Shown here piece after piece: positions 39,602 to 48,565 of a stretch of 52,974 bases of DNA. Position 1 is the first letter of the stretch. Each line of letters starts with the position of its first letter. Made by a program: the position numbers and the translations under genes. This DNA comes from JAWVZS01 sp964507825 (lineage in GTDB: Archaea > Thermoproteota > Nitrososphaeria > Nitrososphaerales > Nitrosopumilaceae), in contig CAZDQM010000043.1 of NCBI GenBank assembly GCA_964507825.1, positions 1 to 52,974 on the forward strand. The letters run 5' to 3'. The notes beneath the pieces were generated by a model. The model made no database searches. It saw only the letters and a list, made by a program, of their open reading frames with translations, and was not told where the DNA came from.

Positions 39602-40879
39602 GTGTCCAAGTCAAGAAAGCTCTTCAATGATGCAAAGAGAGTGATTCCGTCCGGTGTAAACAGCCCGGTCCGGTATTTTGAGCCCTATCCATTCTTTGTG
39701 ACTAGGGCAGACGGCAGTTCGATCTGGGATGTCGACAACAAGCGCTATGTTGATTTTTGCAACGGATATGGATCCATGCTTCTTGGACACCGCCGAAGGG
39801 AGATAATATCGGCAGTGTCTCGACAGCTGTCTAAGGGGACGCTTTACTGCGCTCCCACCGAGCAGGAGGTCCGGCTCTGCCAGCTGATAAAAAACAACTT
39901 TCCATCCATGGCCAGAGTGCGCCTAGTCAACACCGGTTCAGAGGCTACAATGACGGCGATCAGGCTGGCTAGGGGCTTTACAAAAAAGAAGAAAATTGTA
40001 AAATTCGAAGGATGTTATCACGGCGCGCATGATTCGGTCCTAGTAAGCGCAGGCTCTGGCTCTGCCCACAACGGGATCTCGGTTTCGGACGGAGGGCTAG
40101 ATGAGGTTTCAAGAAATACCCTAGTTGTACAGTATAACAACTCCGTTGAGCTTGATACGGTACTCTCAAGGAATGGTGATGTTGCCTGCGTTATAGTGGA
40201 ACCGGTCCTAGCAAACATGGGGCTGATTCTGCCTGAAGGGAACTTTTTATCTGATATCCGGAGGATCACCAAAAAACACGGCGTTTTACTGATATTCGAT
40301 GAAATCGTAACCGGATTTAGAATATCGACTGGGGGAGCGCAACAATTCTTTGGAATAAGGCCGGATATCACGACCCTTGCAAAGGCACTGGGAAACGGGT
40401 TTGCAATTGCGGCAGTTGGGGGGAGAAAGGAGATCATGGATCTGCTGTCACCTGCGGGCAGGGTCTATCAGGCAAGCACGTTTGCAGGCAACCCGGTAGC
40501 CGTCTGCGCTGCAACAAGCTCGGTAATGACCATGAACAAAATGGCAAACAAGATGTATCCGAAATTGGAAAGGTATTGTGCGCGCCTTTCAAGTGCCATC
40601 GGTGATATGGCCGCCGACATGAACATACCGCATCAAATCAACTTTACCTCGTCTATGATGCAGATATTCTTTTCTGACATGCCAGTCGTTGACTATGCCA
40701 CGTCCAAGGCCGCCGATGCAACCAAATTCCAAAAGATGTTCAAATCACTTCTGAGGCAGGGAATATTCATCGCGCCCTCGCAGTTCGAGGCAGTCTTCCT
40801 TTCAGATGCACACACTATTGATGATTTAGACAATGCTGTCAACGCGTATCATGCGGCCCTAAAGTCGGTGACGCGTTGA
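39602..40879 (+). CDS. hemL: Glutamate-1-semialdehyde 2,1-aminomutase
   Basis: 425 residues, PLP enzyme making 5-aminolevulinate. Hallmarks: IPSGVNSPVRYFEPYPFFVT, NTGSEATMTAIRLARGFT, the cofactor aspartate in LLIFDEIVTGFR, and the Schiff-base lysine in TTLAKALGNGF. GTG start. hemA and hemB of the C5 pathway are not in the window. Confidence 0.96.
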   Translation: MSKSRKLFNDAKRVIPSGVNSPVRYFEPYPFFVTRADGSSIWDVDNKRYVDFCNGYGSMLLGHRRREIISAVSRQLSKGTLYCAPTEQEVRLCQLIKNNFPSMARVRLVNTGSEATMTAIRLARGFTKKKKIVKFEGCYHGAHDSVLVSAGSGSAHNGISVSDGGLDEVSRNTLVVQYNNSVELDTVLSRNGDVACVIVEPVLANMGLILPEGNFLSDIRRITKKHGVLLIFDEIVTGFRISTGGAQQFFGIRPDITTLAKALGNGFAIAAVGGRKEIMDLLSPAGRVYQASTFAGNPVAVCAATSSVMTMNKMANKMYPKLERYCARLSSAIGDMAADMNIPHQINFTSSMMQIFFSDMPVVDYATSKAADATKFQKMFKSLLRQGIFIAPSQFEAVFLSDAHTIDDLDNAVNAYHAALKSVTR

Positions 40880-41811
40880 TTTTTAAAATAGGGACCCGCG
40901 GAAGCAGGCTGTCCGTTGCACAGACGCGCTGGGTTGTGGAGCAGTTGAAACAAAAAAACCCGGCGCACGACTTTGACATCCAAACCATTTCTACTGCCGG
41001 TGATACTGACCCGCGCCCACTCTTCACCATTGATCAAAAGGGGATCTTTGAGAAGGAGGTGGACAAGGCCGTGCATGACGGCGGTGTTGATTTTGCCGTG
41101 CACAGTCTCAAGGATGTTCCGTCATCCATTCCATCCGGACTTGAGCTTGCCTGCATTCCGTTACGCGAGCAGGTAAACGACGTGCTTGTCTCCGTGGGTG
41201 GGGACACTTTGGAATCGATCCGGCCCGGCTCCGTGGTTGGGACAAGCAGTCTACGCCGCGCGGTACAGGTTACTGTAATGCGCTCGGATCTTCAGGTAAG
41301 GCCGATTCGGGGAAACATTGAAACTAGGATAGCCAAGTCCGATGGGGGGGGATTTGACGCTATAATTCTAGCAAAGGCAGGGATATCTAGGCTTGGTCTG
41401 CGCGTAAGATATCATGTATTGGACACTACTCACTTTATGCCATCGCCGGGCCAGGGCGCCCTTGCACTGGTGTGCCGCGCAGATGATCATGATACAGTCA
41501 AGATGCTTAAATCCATCGAGGATCGAGACAGCCGGATGGGGATTGAGGCAGAACGCGCCATGTCTTCCATGATAGACTCGGGCTGCAGGTTCCCGGTAGG
41601 CGCCTATGGGCGTGTAGGAGACCGTGATCTACTCCTGCAGGCATGCGCATTCTCGGTTGATGGGAAGACGTCAATCCTTGTAAAAGAATCCGGTCCAAAG
41701 GCCGATGCCGTCGAGATTGGAATGCGTGCAGGCAGGCAGCTGCAGGATAAAGGCATTGAAAAACTTGCATTAAATTGGAGGGAAAAGGTGGAGGAATGGA
41801 ACAAAAAATGA
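40876..41811 (+). CDS. hemC: Hydroxymethylbilane synthase
   Basis: 311 residues, TTG start in a TTGA overlap with hemL. KIGTRGSRLSVAQTRWVV, HSLKDVPSSIPSGLELACI, GTSSLRRAVQ and RGNIETRIAK are conserved. C237 in DSGCRFPVGAYG carries the dipyrromethane cofactor. It joins four porphobilinogens. Confidence 0.96.
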   Translation: MIFKIGTRGSRLSVAQTRWVVEQLKQKNPAHDFDIQTISTAGDTDPRPLFTIDQKGIFEKEVDKAVHDGGVDFAVHSLKDVPSSIPSGLELACIPLREQVNDVLVSVGGDTLESIRPGSVVGTSSLRRAVQVTVMRSDLQVRPIRGNIETRIAKSDGGGFDAIILAKAGISRLGLRVRYHVLDTTHFMPSPGQGALALVCRADDHDTVKMLKSIEDRDSRMGIEAERAMSSMIDSGCRFPVGAYGRVGDRDLLLQACAFSVDGKTSILVKESGPKADAVEIGMRAGRQLQDKGIEKLALNWREKVEEWNKK

Positions 41812-42548
41812 ACGGCAAGGTGTACCTTGTGGGCGCAGGACCCGGTGATCACGGCTTGATCACTGTTCGCGCAGTGGATCTTTTGCAAAAGGCCGATATC
41901 GTGCTTTATGACCGGCTTGTCAGCAAGAAGATAATCTCGATGATCCCATCGTCCACTGAAAGGGAATATGTCGGCCGCGCGGTGGGCGACGACGCGGCAC
42001 ACCAGGATACTACCAACGAACTGATGGCAAGACATGCGAAATCAAAGCGCTGTATAGTGCGCCTCAAGGGAGGCGATCCGATTATTTTCGGACGGGGAGG
42101 CGAAGAGGCCGAATTTCTAAAAAGCCGCGGAATAAAATACGAGATTGTCCCGGGAGTTACGTCCGGAATCGGCTCTGCAACCTATTCAGGAATCCCGCTG
42201 ACTCACCGCAAGTACGCGTCGTCCGTGGTTTTTGTGACCGGTCATGAGGATCCTGCCAAATCACAGCCTGCCGTTAGGTGGGAACTGCTTGCAAGATCCG
42301 TTGACACCATTGTAATCATGATGGGACTGTCAAGAATTGATGTCATATGCAAGCAGCTTGTCGAGGGTGGAATGGACAAGAAAACACCCGCGGCGGTGAT
42401 TCAGGACGGGACGACTCCTAAGCACAGGACCATCGTGGGCAACGTTTCAAACATTGCATCAAAGGTAAGGGTCAACAAGATCAGGCCGCCTGCCAATATT
42501 ATTATAGGAAGGGTAGTTGATTTATCAAAAACGATAGGATGGAAATGA
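41808..42548 (+). CDS. cobA: Uroporphyrinogen-III C-methyltransferase (SUMT)
   Basis: 246 residues. KVYLVGAGPGDHGLITVRAV, VRLKGGDPIIFGRGGEEAEF and GVTSGIGSATYSGIPLTHRK are SUMT signatures; it uses SAM to make precorrin-2 for siroheme, haem d1/archaeal haem or cobalamin. The ATG at 41808 overlaps the hemC stop; earlier ATGs at 41775 and 41796 are inside hemC. There is no fused CysG dehydrogenase/ferrochelatase domain. Confidence 0.94.
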   Translation: MNGKVYLVGAGPGDHGLITVRAVDLLQKADIVLYDRLVSKKIISMIPSSTEREYVGRAVGDDAAHQDTTNELMARHAKSKRCIVRLKGGDPIIFGRGGEEAEFLKSRGIKYEIVPGVTSGIGSATYSGIPLTHRKYASSVVFVTGHEDPAKSQPAVRWELLARSVDTIVIMMGLSRIDVICKQLVEGGMDKKTPAAVIQDGTTPKHRTIVGNVSNIASKVRVNKIRPPANIIIGRVVDLSKTIGWK

Positions 42549-43345
42549 TGAAGGGCAAGACAGTAGCAATTACTCGCTCAAGGGAGGATTCCGAGGAATT
42601 CATCCGCCTGATGAAAAGCGGCAACGCAAACCCTGTACCATTACCCACGATCGAGCTTACAAGTCGAGGTGAAAAAATCGTCGATGACCTCTTGGACTCT
42701 GTTGCCAGATACGGGCCCGACTATTCACTATTCATGAGCTCCAAGGCGGTAAAACTCCTCTTTAATGCGGCAGGGGAGGCATCCAAGCTCGACGATCTAA
42801 GGCTTGCCATATCTGGTACCATCGTGATGGCGGTGGGCCCAAAGACTAGGGCCGCGCTAGAGGCGTATGGAATAAGGGTGGCACACATGCCTGAAACGTA
42901 CTCGTCAGTTGGAGTGGGTGAGCTCTTTACCCGACTTGATGCCGTGGGCAAGCGCGTGATCGTACCTAGAAGCGGGGCGTCTACTCCATTCCTCAAGGAA
43001 CTGTTGGATAAAATCGGACTGCACACCATGGAGGTCATCCTTTATGATGTCTGTGCATTTCGGGACACCTCTCAATGGAACGACTTTAGACTACTCTTCT
43101 CCGAAAACAAAGTGGATGGTATTGTTTTTACCAGCGCCTCGTCGGTTCGCGCATTCTTTGAGATAATGGAAAATGATCGCCCGAGGGAGGGGCTAGTCTC
43201 GGATCTTGGAAAGACCGTGGTTGTGTCCATAGGTCCGTTTACCGCTGACGAATTAAAAAAATTCGGTGTCCAAAGCACGATCTCCGGAATCCATACCGTT
43301 GCAGGCGCGTTTGATGCCATCAAGGAGTGTTTTCATCAGTCGTGA
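42545..43345 (+). CDS. hemD: Uroporphyrinogen-III synthase
   Basis: 266 residues. A divergent family, but GKTVAITRSREDSEEFIRLM, the SSKAVKLLF strand-helix, PRSGASTPFLKELLDKIG and FTSASSVRAFFEIM match HemD. ATG at 42545 overlaps the SUMT stop; 42539 adds two residues. It closes hydroxymethylbilane with inversion of ring D. Confidence 0.9.
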   Translation: MMKGKTVAITRSREDSEEFIRLMKSGNANPVPLPTIELTSRGEKIVDDLLDSVARYGPDYSLFMSSKAVKLLFNAAGEASKLDDLRLAISGTIVMAVGPKTRAALEAYGIRVAHMPETYSSVGVGELFTRLDAVGKRVIVPRSGASTPFLKELLDKIGLHTMEVILYDVCAFRDTSQWNDFRLLFSENKVDGIVFTSASSVRAFFEIMENDRPREGLVSDLGKTVVVSIGPFTADELKKFGVQSTISGIHTVAGAFDAIKECFHQS

Positions 43346-43375
43346 TTTAATTAGCTGTGCCTATTTTTCCACATG

Positions 43376-43386
43376 TATTTATAATA
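43376..43386 (+). promoter_or_regulatory. TATA-like box of the suf operon
   Basis: TATTTATAATA lies 20-30 nt before the sufB ATG at 43406. Confidence 0.5.
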
Positions 43387-43405
43387 TCTACAACCATGAG
43401 ATATC

Positions 43406-44806
43406 ATGACCACTGAAAATCTTGAAATCGACTATTCCAAGTATGACTTTAAGGACTCTACTGAGATGTACGTACATCTTAGCAAAAAGGGCCTTTCAAA
43501 AGAGACTGTAATAGGCATCAGCAAGATGAAGGATGAGCCAGAGTGGATGCTTGACTTTAGGCTCAGGGCGTTTGAACAATTCATGAAGTTTCCAATGCCC
43601 AACTGGGGCGGGGATCTCAGCGCCATTGACTTTCAAAATATCTATTATTATGCAAAGGCTTCTGACAAGACCGAAAAGAACTGGGATGACGTTCCTGCCG
43701 AGGTCAAGAACACCTTTGACAAGCTGGGGATTCCCGAGGCCGAAAAGAAATTCCTTGCAGGCGTGGGGGCGCAGTACGAGTCAGAGGTGGTCTATCACAA
43801 TTTACGAGAGGATCTGCAAAAGCAGGGCGTGATATTCCTAGATACTGATTCAGCGCTCAAGGAATATCCTGACATATTTAAGAAATACTTTGGAAAGATC
43901 ATCCCGCCCGAGGACAACAAGTTTGCCGCATTGAACAGCGCAGTCTGGAGTGGCGGCTCGTTCATCTACATTCCAAAGGGCATTCATGTTGACATGCCGT
44001 TGCAGGCATACTTTAGAATCAATGCTGAAAACATTGGGCAATTTGAGAGAACCTTAATCATTGCGGATGAGGGCGCGGATGTGCATTATATAGAGGGCTG
44101 TACAGCACCGGTCTATTCGTCTGAGTCGTTGCATTCTGCCGTGGTGGAGCTTGTGGCACACAAGGATGCACACCTGAGGTACACCACCATACAGAATTGG
44201 AGTAGCGATGTGTATAACTTGGTTACAAAACGAGCCTATGCATATGATGGTGCAACGGTAGAGTGGATTGACGGTAACATTGGAAGCAAGCTTACCATGA
44301 AATATCCTGGCATCTACCTGATGGGGGAGCGTGCATATGGTGAGACCCTTTCCATTGCATTTGCCGGCAAAAACCAGCACCAGGATACGGGGGCAAAAAT
44401 GGTCCACTTGGCACCTAACACCACCTCAAAGATCACATCCAAGTCTGTCAGCAGGCTGAACGGAAGATCGACTTATCGTGGCCTGCTCAACGTTGCCAAG
44501 GGGGCGACGAACGTAAAGAGCACGGTACGGTGTGATGCATTGCTTTTGGATGATACCTCCAAGACCGACACGTACCCTTACATGGAGATCAACCAGGAGG
44601 ATGCTACCATAACGCACGAGGCGACGGTTGGCAAGATTGGCGACGAGCAGATCTTTTATCTGATGACTAGGGGGTTTTCGGAGGAAGAGGCGCTGACACT
44701 TATCGTAAACGGATTCATGGAGCCATTTGTAAAAGAGCTGCCGATGGAGTATGCCGTGGAGCTAAACAGGCTGATAAAGCTGGAAATGGACGGTTCCGTG
44801 GGCTAG
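43406..44806 (+). CDS. sufB: Fe-S cluster assembly protein SufB
   Basis: 466 residues, beta-helix core of the SufBCD scaffold. GVIFLDTDSALKEYPDIFKK, WSGGSFIYIPKGIHVDMPLQ, EGCTAPVYSSESLHSAVVEL and the C-terminal ITHEATVGKIGDEQIFYLMT are SufB hallmarks. Its partner SufD follows; the ATPase SufC is not in this window. Confidence 0.96.
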   Translation: MTTENLEIDYSKYDFKDSTEMYVHLSKKGLSKETVIGISKMKDEPEWMLDFRLRAFEQFMKFPMPNWGGDLSAIDFQNIYYYAKASDKTEKNWDDVPAEVKNTFDKLGIPEAEKKFLAGVGAQYESEVVYHNLREDLQKQGVIFLDTDSALKEYPDIFKKYFGKIIPPEDNKFAALNSAVWSGGSFIYIPKGIHVDMPLQAYFRINAENIGQFERTLIIADEGADVHYIEGCTAPVYSSESLHSAVVELVAHKDAHLRYTTIQNWSSDVYNLVTKRAYAYDGATVEWIDGNIGSKLTMKYPGIYLMGERAYGETLSIAFAGKNQHQDTGAKMVHLAPNTTSKITSKSVSRLNGRSTYRGLLNVAKGATNVKSTVRCDALLLDDTSKTDTYPYMEINQEDATITHEATVGKIGDEQIFYLMTRGFSEEEALTLIVNGFMEPFVKELPMEYAVELNRLIKLEMDGSVG

Positions 44807-44827
44807 TCCTACTCGATCTGATAAGAA

Positions 44828-46228
44828 ATGTCCACAATTGCATTATCTACAATTGATTCGGACCACATCAGGGCGATCTCCTCGTCGGGAGATGAGCCAT
44901 CTTGGCTGACCGAACACAGGAAAAATTCACTTTCAATATATGAGGGATTGCCGATAGAGACATCGCCACTGTACGGCAAGTATACTGATGCCAAAAAAAT
45001 GGATCCTGACCAGGTCTCGCTCTCCATAGTGTCGGATTCCCAAGTTCCAGAATTTCTAAACCGGCGGCTAGCCGAGCTGGAGAATGAAAATCACATAGTA
45101 CAGATCGGTACCGGCATACACCGAATAAGAATCAATGACGATCTAAGATCCAAGGGGGTTTTAGTCTCCTCTATGAGTGATGCATTAAAACACAACCTGC
45201 CTCTGGTAAAAAAGGCACTTGACGCGTCCGACCCTGAGGAGGACAAGTTTACCGCATTGAACAACGCGGCATTCAACACCGGCATATTCATCTATATTCC
45301 AGATAACGTACTGCTAGATGATCCGATTCACATCGTTTCAAGCCTTTCTGTGGATGGATCCTCTACAATCTCACGAAACGTTGTCATTGCGGGCGAAAAC
45401 AGCAGCTCTACAATCGTTCAAGAGCTGTATTCGCCAGACGCTTCTCGGCAGCAGGCCTATCTTGAATTATTTAACATGCTAGTTGGAGCAAATGCGCGCG
45501 TGGATGGAACGACACTCCAGATGCTTGCACCGACATCCGTCAACTTTTCAACGCGGCGCGCCGATCTGGCCACGGACTCGAAATTAAACTGGTACCTTGG
45601 ACTGTTTGGAGCACTAGTCTCTAGGTACAGGACGGACTATTATCTAAATGAGCGTGGTGCGACTGCAAACGATTCTGAGGTGGTATTTGGCAACAACGAA
45701 CAGTCATTTGACCTGCAGACCAACGTCAATCATCAAAGCCCGTTCACGGAGGGAAAGGTCATTGAAAAGTCAATCCTTCGCAACAAGTCCAAGTCGCTGT
45801 TCAAGGGAATGATTAGAATCAACGAGCATGCGTCTAAATCAAGCTCTTATCTCTCCGGACGCTCCATTCTGCTGGATAAGGATGCAAAATCCGACGCGAT
45901 CCCTGGACTTGAGATCTTTACCAATGACGTCAAGGCGACTCATTCTGCATCCGTGGCCCAGATAGACGAGGAGCAGATCTTTTACCTTGGGACTAGGTGC
46001 CTGAGCCGTTCTGAGGCCGAACGCACCATTGTTGAGGGATTTTTAGAGCCGCTGTCCAGAAAAATGTCTATCCAAGTGCGTGCATGGATTGCATACCTGA
46101 TTGAATCAAAGTGGGAGGGACGTGAGCTCTCCATCAACATAGATGAGGAGCTTAAAAAATTCACCGAGATTGAGGAGACTCGGTACAACGAAAACTCGGA
46201 AATACAGCAGCATTACAAATACCGGTGA
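44828..46228 (+). CDS. sufD: Fe-S cluster assembly protein SufD
   Basis: 466 residues, SufB/SufD family but lacking the SufB cysteine pattern. NNAAFNTGIFIYIPDNVLLD, the beta-helix core and KATHSASVAQIDEEQIFYLG at the C-terminal interface identify it. Starts 21 bases after sufB and ends one base before the Rieske gene. Confidence 0.93.
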   Translation: MSTIALSTIDSDHIRAISSSGDEPSWLTEHRKNSLSIYEGLPIETSPLYGKYTDAKKMDPDQVSLSIVSDSQVPEFLNRRLAELENENHIVQIGTGIHRIRINDDLRSKGVLVSSMSDALKHNLPLVKKALDASDPEEDKFTALNNAAFNTGIFIYIPDNVLLDDPIHIVSSLSVDGSSTISRNVVIAGENSSSTIVQELYSPDASRQQAYLELFNMLVGANARVDGTTLQMLAPTSVNFSTRRADLATDSKLNWYLGLFGALVSRYRTDYYLNERGATANDSEVVFGNNEQSFDLQTNVNHQSPFTEGKVIEKSILRNKSKSLFKGMIRINEHASKSSSYLSGRSILLDKDAKSDAIPGLEIFTNDVKATHSASVAQIDEEQIFYLGTRCLSRSEAERTIVEGFLEPLSRKMSIQVRAWIAYLIESKWEGRELSINIDEELKKFTEIEETRYNENSEIQQHYKYR

Positions 46229-46229
46229 T

Positions 46230-46541
46230 ATGTTGGGAGAATGGATTAGGGCCTGTACAACTGATCAGATAAAGGACGGATGCCTTCTAGGTTTTGCACA
46301 TGGCGGCAAAAAAATCCTGCTGTCAAACATGCATGGAAAAATCCGGGCCACCGGACTCGTCTGCACGCATGCGGACGCGGATCTTTCTACGGGATTTCTT
46401 TCCGACGAGGGCGTGCGCTGTCCATTACACTTGTCTGTTTTCAATCTAGATGATGGCAAGCCGCAAAATCCACCGGCCGAGGAGGCGCTCGATGTCTATA
46501 ATGTTAAAATAGAGCAAAACGAAGTTTATGTGGAGGTATAG
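46230..46541 (+). CDS. Rieske-type [2Fe-2S] ferredoxin
   Basis: 103 residues. The cluster ligands are C45-T-H47 and C64-P-L-H67, the Rieske CxH...CxxH motif with 16 residues between. No membrane anchor, so a soluble electron carrier. Its place between sufD and sufS suggests it supplies electrons to Fe-S assembly; this is inference. The open frame reaches 46143 inside sufD; the ATG at 46230 follows the sufD stop by one base. Its TAG overlaps the sufS GTG. Confidence 0.93.
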   Translation: MLGEWIRACTTDQIKDGCLLGFAHGGKKILLSNMHGKIRATGLVCTHADADLSTGFLSDEGVRCPLHLSVFNLDDGKPQNPPAEEALDVYNVKIEQNEVYVEV

Positions 46542-47785
46542 TGTTGCAGAGCGCGGAATTATCATATCAGATAAGAAAGGACTTTCCAATTTTTACTAGG
46601 ACGGTTCGTGACAACAAGCCGCTCATCTATCTTGACAACGCGTCAACCACGCAAAAGCCAAACCAAGTCATCGATGCAATTACCGATTATTATAAAAACC
46701 ATAATGCGAACATTCACCGTGCCGTATACGCCCTTGCTGAAGAGGCGACTGAGGCATACGAGTCCGCAAGGGACAAGATTGCCAAGTTTCTCAATGTGAG
46801 GGACAGGCAGGAGATTGTCTTTGTACGCGGCACTACGGAGGCAATCAACCTAGTTGCATACTCTTGGGGCAGGGCGCATATAGGCAAGGATGACATCATT
46901 GTGACTACTGAATACGAGCATCATAGTAATATCGTGCCGTGGCAGCTGCTTGTCCAGGAAAAGGGTGCAAGGCTAGAATATGTTGAAATTGATGAGAACG
47001 GCGAACTTAGACTTGAACAGCTTGACGAATACCTTGCAACCGGGCGGGTCAAGCTTGTAACATTTAGCCTAATGTCCAACGTGCTAGGAACAATCACCGA
47101 CGCTGATACCATAATATCCAAATGCAAGGCTGCCGGGGTACTTGTGCTAGTTGATGGAGCTCAAGCTGTCCCGCACATGGCAGTCGATCTCTCCAAGCTA
47201 GACTGTGATTTTTTCGCGTTTTCGGGTCACAAGATGCTAGGGCCCACGGGTATTGGGGTTCTGTGGGTACGCAAGGACGTGCTGAATACCATGAATCCGT
47301 TCCACGGAGGGGGGGACATGATCAGGGAGGTCCACAAGTATGAGACCACTTGGAATGATCTGCCCTACAAGTTTGAGGCAGGCACCCCCAATATTGCCGA
47401 TGTGGTTGGGCTCGGAGCTGCCATAGACTATCTTGAAAGGATTGGAATGGATGCGGTGCGGCACCACGAGATGGATCTTACGCGATATGCCATTGACAGG
47501 CTGTCCGGGGTACGGGGAATAGTGATTTACGGAAGCAAGGAAATGGAAAAGCGCGGTGGCGTTATATCGTTTAACTTCTCGGACATTCATCCGCACGACG
47601 TGGCGCATGTCATCGACGAGGATGGAATTGCAATACGTTCCGGGCATCATTGCGCCCAGGTACTGATGGAAAAGCTAGATGTTGCCGCCACGTCTAGGGC
47701 AAGCTTTTACATCTATAATACTAGGGAGGATGTTGACGCGTTGATGGACTCGTTACACAAGGTATCGGAGCTGTTCAAATTATGA
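46541..47785 (+). CDS. sufS: Cysteine desulfurase SufS
   Basis: 414 residues, group II PLP desulfurase. LDNASTTQKP, TTEYEHHSNIVPWQLL, the cofactor lysine in FAFSGHKMLGPTGIGVLW, and the persulfide cysteine in RSGHHCAQ are visible. GTG start in TAGTG. It passes sulfur to SufU, whose gene overlaps by four bases. Confidence 0.96.
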   Translation: MLQSAELSYQIRKDFPIFTRTVRDNKPLIYLDNASTTQKPNQVIDAITDYYKNHNANIHRAVYALAEEATEAYESARDKIAKFLNVRDRQEIVFVRGTTEAINLVAYSWGRAHIGKDDIIVTTEYEHHSNIVPWQLLVQEKGARLEYVEIDENGELRLEQLDEYLATGRVKLVTFSLMSNVLGTITDADTIISKCKAAGVLVLVDGAQAVPHMAVDLSKLDCDFFAFSGHKMLGPTGIGVLWVRKDVLNTMNPFHGGGDMIREVHKYETTWNDLPYKFEAGTPNIADVVGLGAAIDYLERIGMDAVRHHEMDLTRYAIDRLSGVRGIVIYGSKEMEKRGGVISFNFSDIHPHDVAHVIDEDGIAIRSGHHCAQVLMEKLDVAATSRASFYIYNTREDVDALMDSLHKVSELFKL

Positions 47786-48222
47786 GTAATAGCGCGAACA
47801 TCTATCATGAAATGATCATAGATTATTCTAGGAACCCGATCAATTATGGGAAGATTGAAGATCCGGATGCAACATATCATGATGCAAACCCGCTGTGCGG
47901 CGACAGTATAGACATCGATCTGAAGATTGATGATGATCATATAAGTGACATAAAGTTTCATGGAAAGGGATGCGCCATCTGCATGGCATGCTCCTCGATC
48001 CTGACTGAAATCAGCAAGGGCAAAAGCCTTGAGGATGTGAGAAAAATAGCAAAAAACGACGTCCTAGGAGAGTTGGGACTAGAAAACCTCCAGGCGGTCC
48101 GTATAAAGTGCGCACTGTTGTCGCTCAAGGTACTAAAGTTTGCACTGTACTCGTATCTTGCAAAACATACCGAGGGCTCTGATGTCGAGGACCTCAAAGA
48201 GGATGCTACAAACCTGTACTGA
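47782..48222 (+). CDS. sufU: SufU/IscU-like Fe-S scaffold or sulfur-transfer protein
   Basis: 146 residues. Ligand positions C39-G-D41, C64 and C110 match SufU, the zinc-dependent sulfur acceptor of SufS. Two extra cysteines, C67 and C70, lie in GKGCAICMACSS. ATGA overlap with sufS. Confidence 0.93.
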   Translation: MSNSANIYHEMIIDYSRNPINYGKIEDPDATYHDANPLCGDSIDIDLKIDDDHISDIKFHGKGCAICMACSSILTEISKGKSLEDVRKIAKNDVLGELGLENLQAVRIKCALLSLKVLKFALYSYLAKHTEGSDVEDLKEDATNLY

Positions 48223-48223
48223 T

Positions 48224-48565
48224 ATGCCTGACTTTATTCCACGGGTACCGATACCACTGCAGATTAGAAGGATAATATATGAAAATTATAATGACGAGGA
48301 GACTCGGTTCAACAACGATGATCTGTTTGCCGCATTACGGCGGGGCGGAGACGTTGATCCGAACTGGATTGTTGATGATTTAGAGCCTGCAATAACTGAA
48401 CTCTGCGATTCCGGCGTAACAAGGAACATTGCACAGAATTTTACCACCATATGGCTCAAGCTGTTCGCAAGGCTCGAGGAAACCCGATGCAATGCCTGCA
48501 ACAGTGATGTTTTTCTTGGGGCCCTTGAGGAAAGAACCTGCCCGGGCTGCGGGTCTATACTCTAG
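48224..48565 (+). CDS. Zinc-ribbon protein downstream of suf genes
   Basis: 113 residues, not recognised beyond a C-terminal zinc ribbon: CNACNSDVF and CPGCGS. The N-terminal 80 residues are helical (PLQIRRIIYENYNDEETRFN). The frame opens at 48140 inside sufU; the ATG at 48224 is one base after the sufU stop. It may be a transcription or assembly accessory; the end overlaps pgk by 11 bases. Confidence 0.75.
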   Translation: MPDFIPRVPIPLQIRRIIYENYNDEETRFNNDDLFAALRRGGDVDPNWIVDDLEPAITELCDSGVTRNIAQNFTTIWLKLFARLEETRCNACNSDVFLGALEERTCPGCGSIL

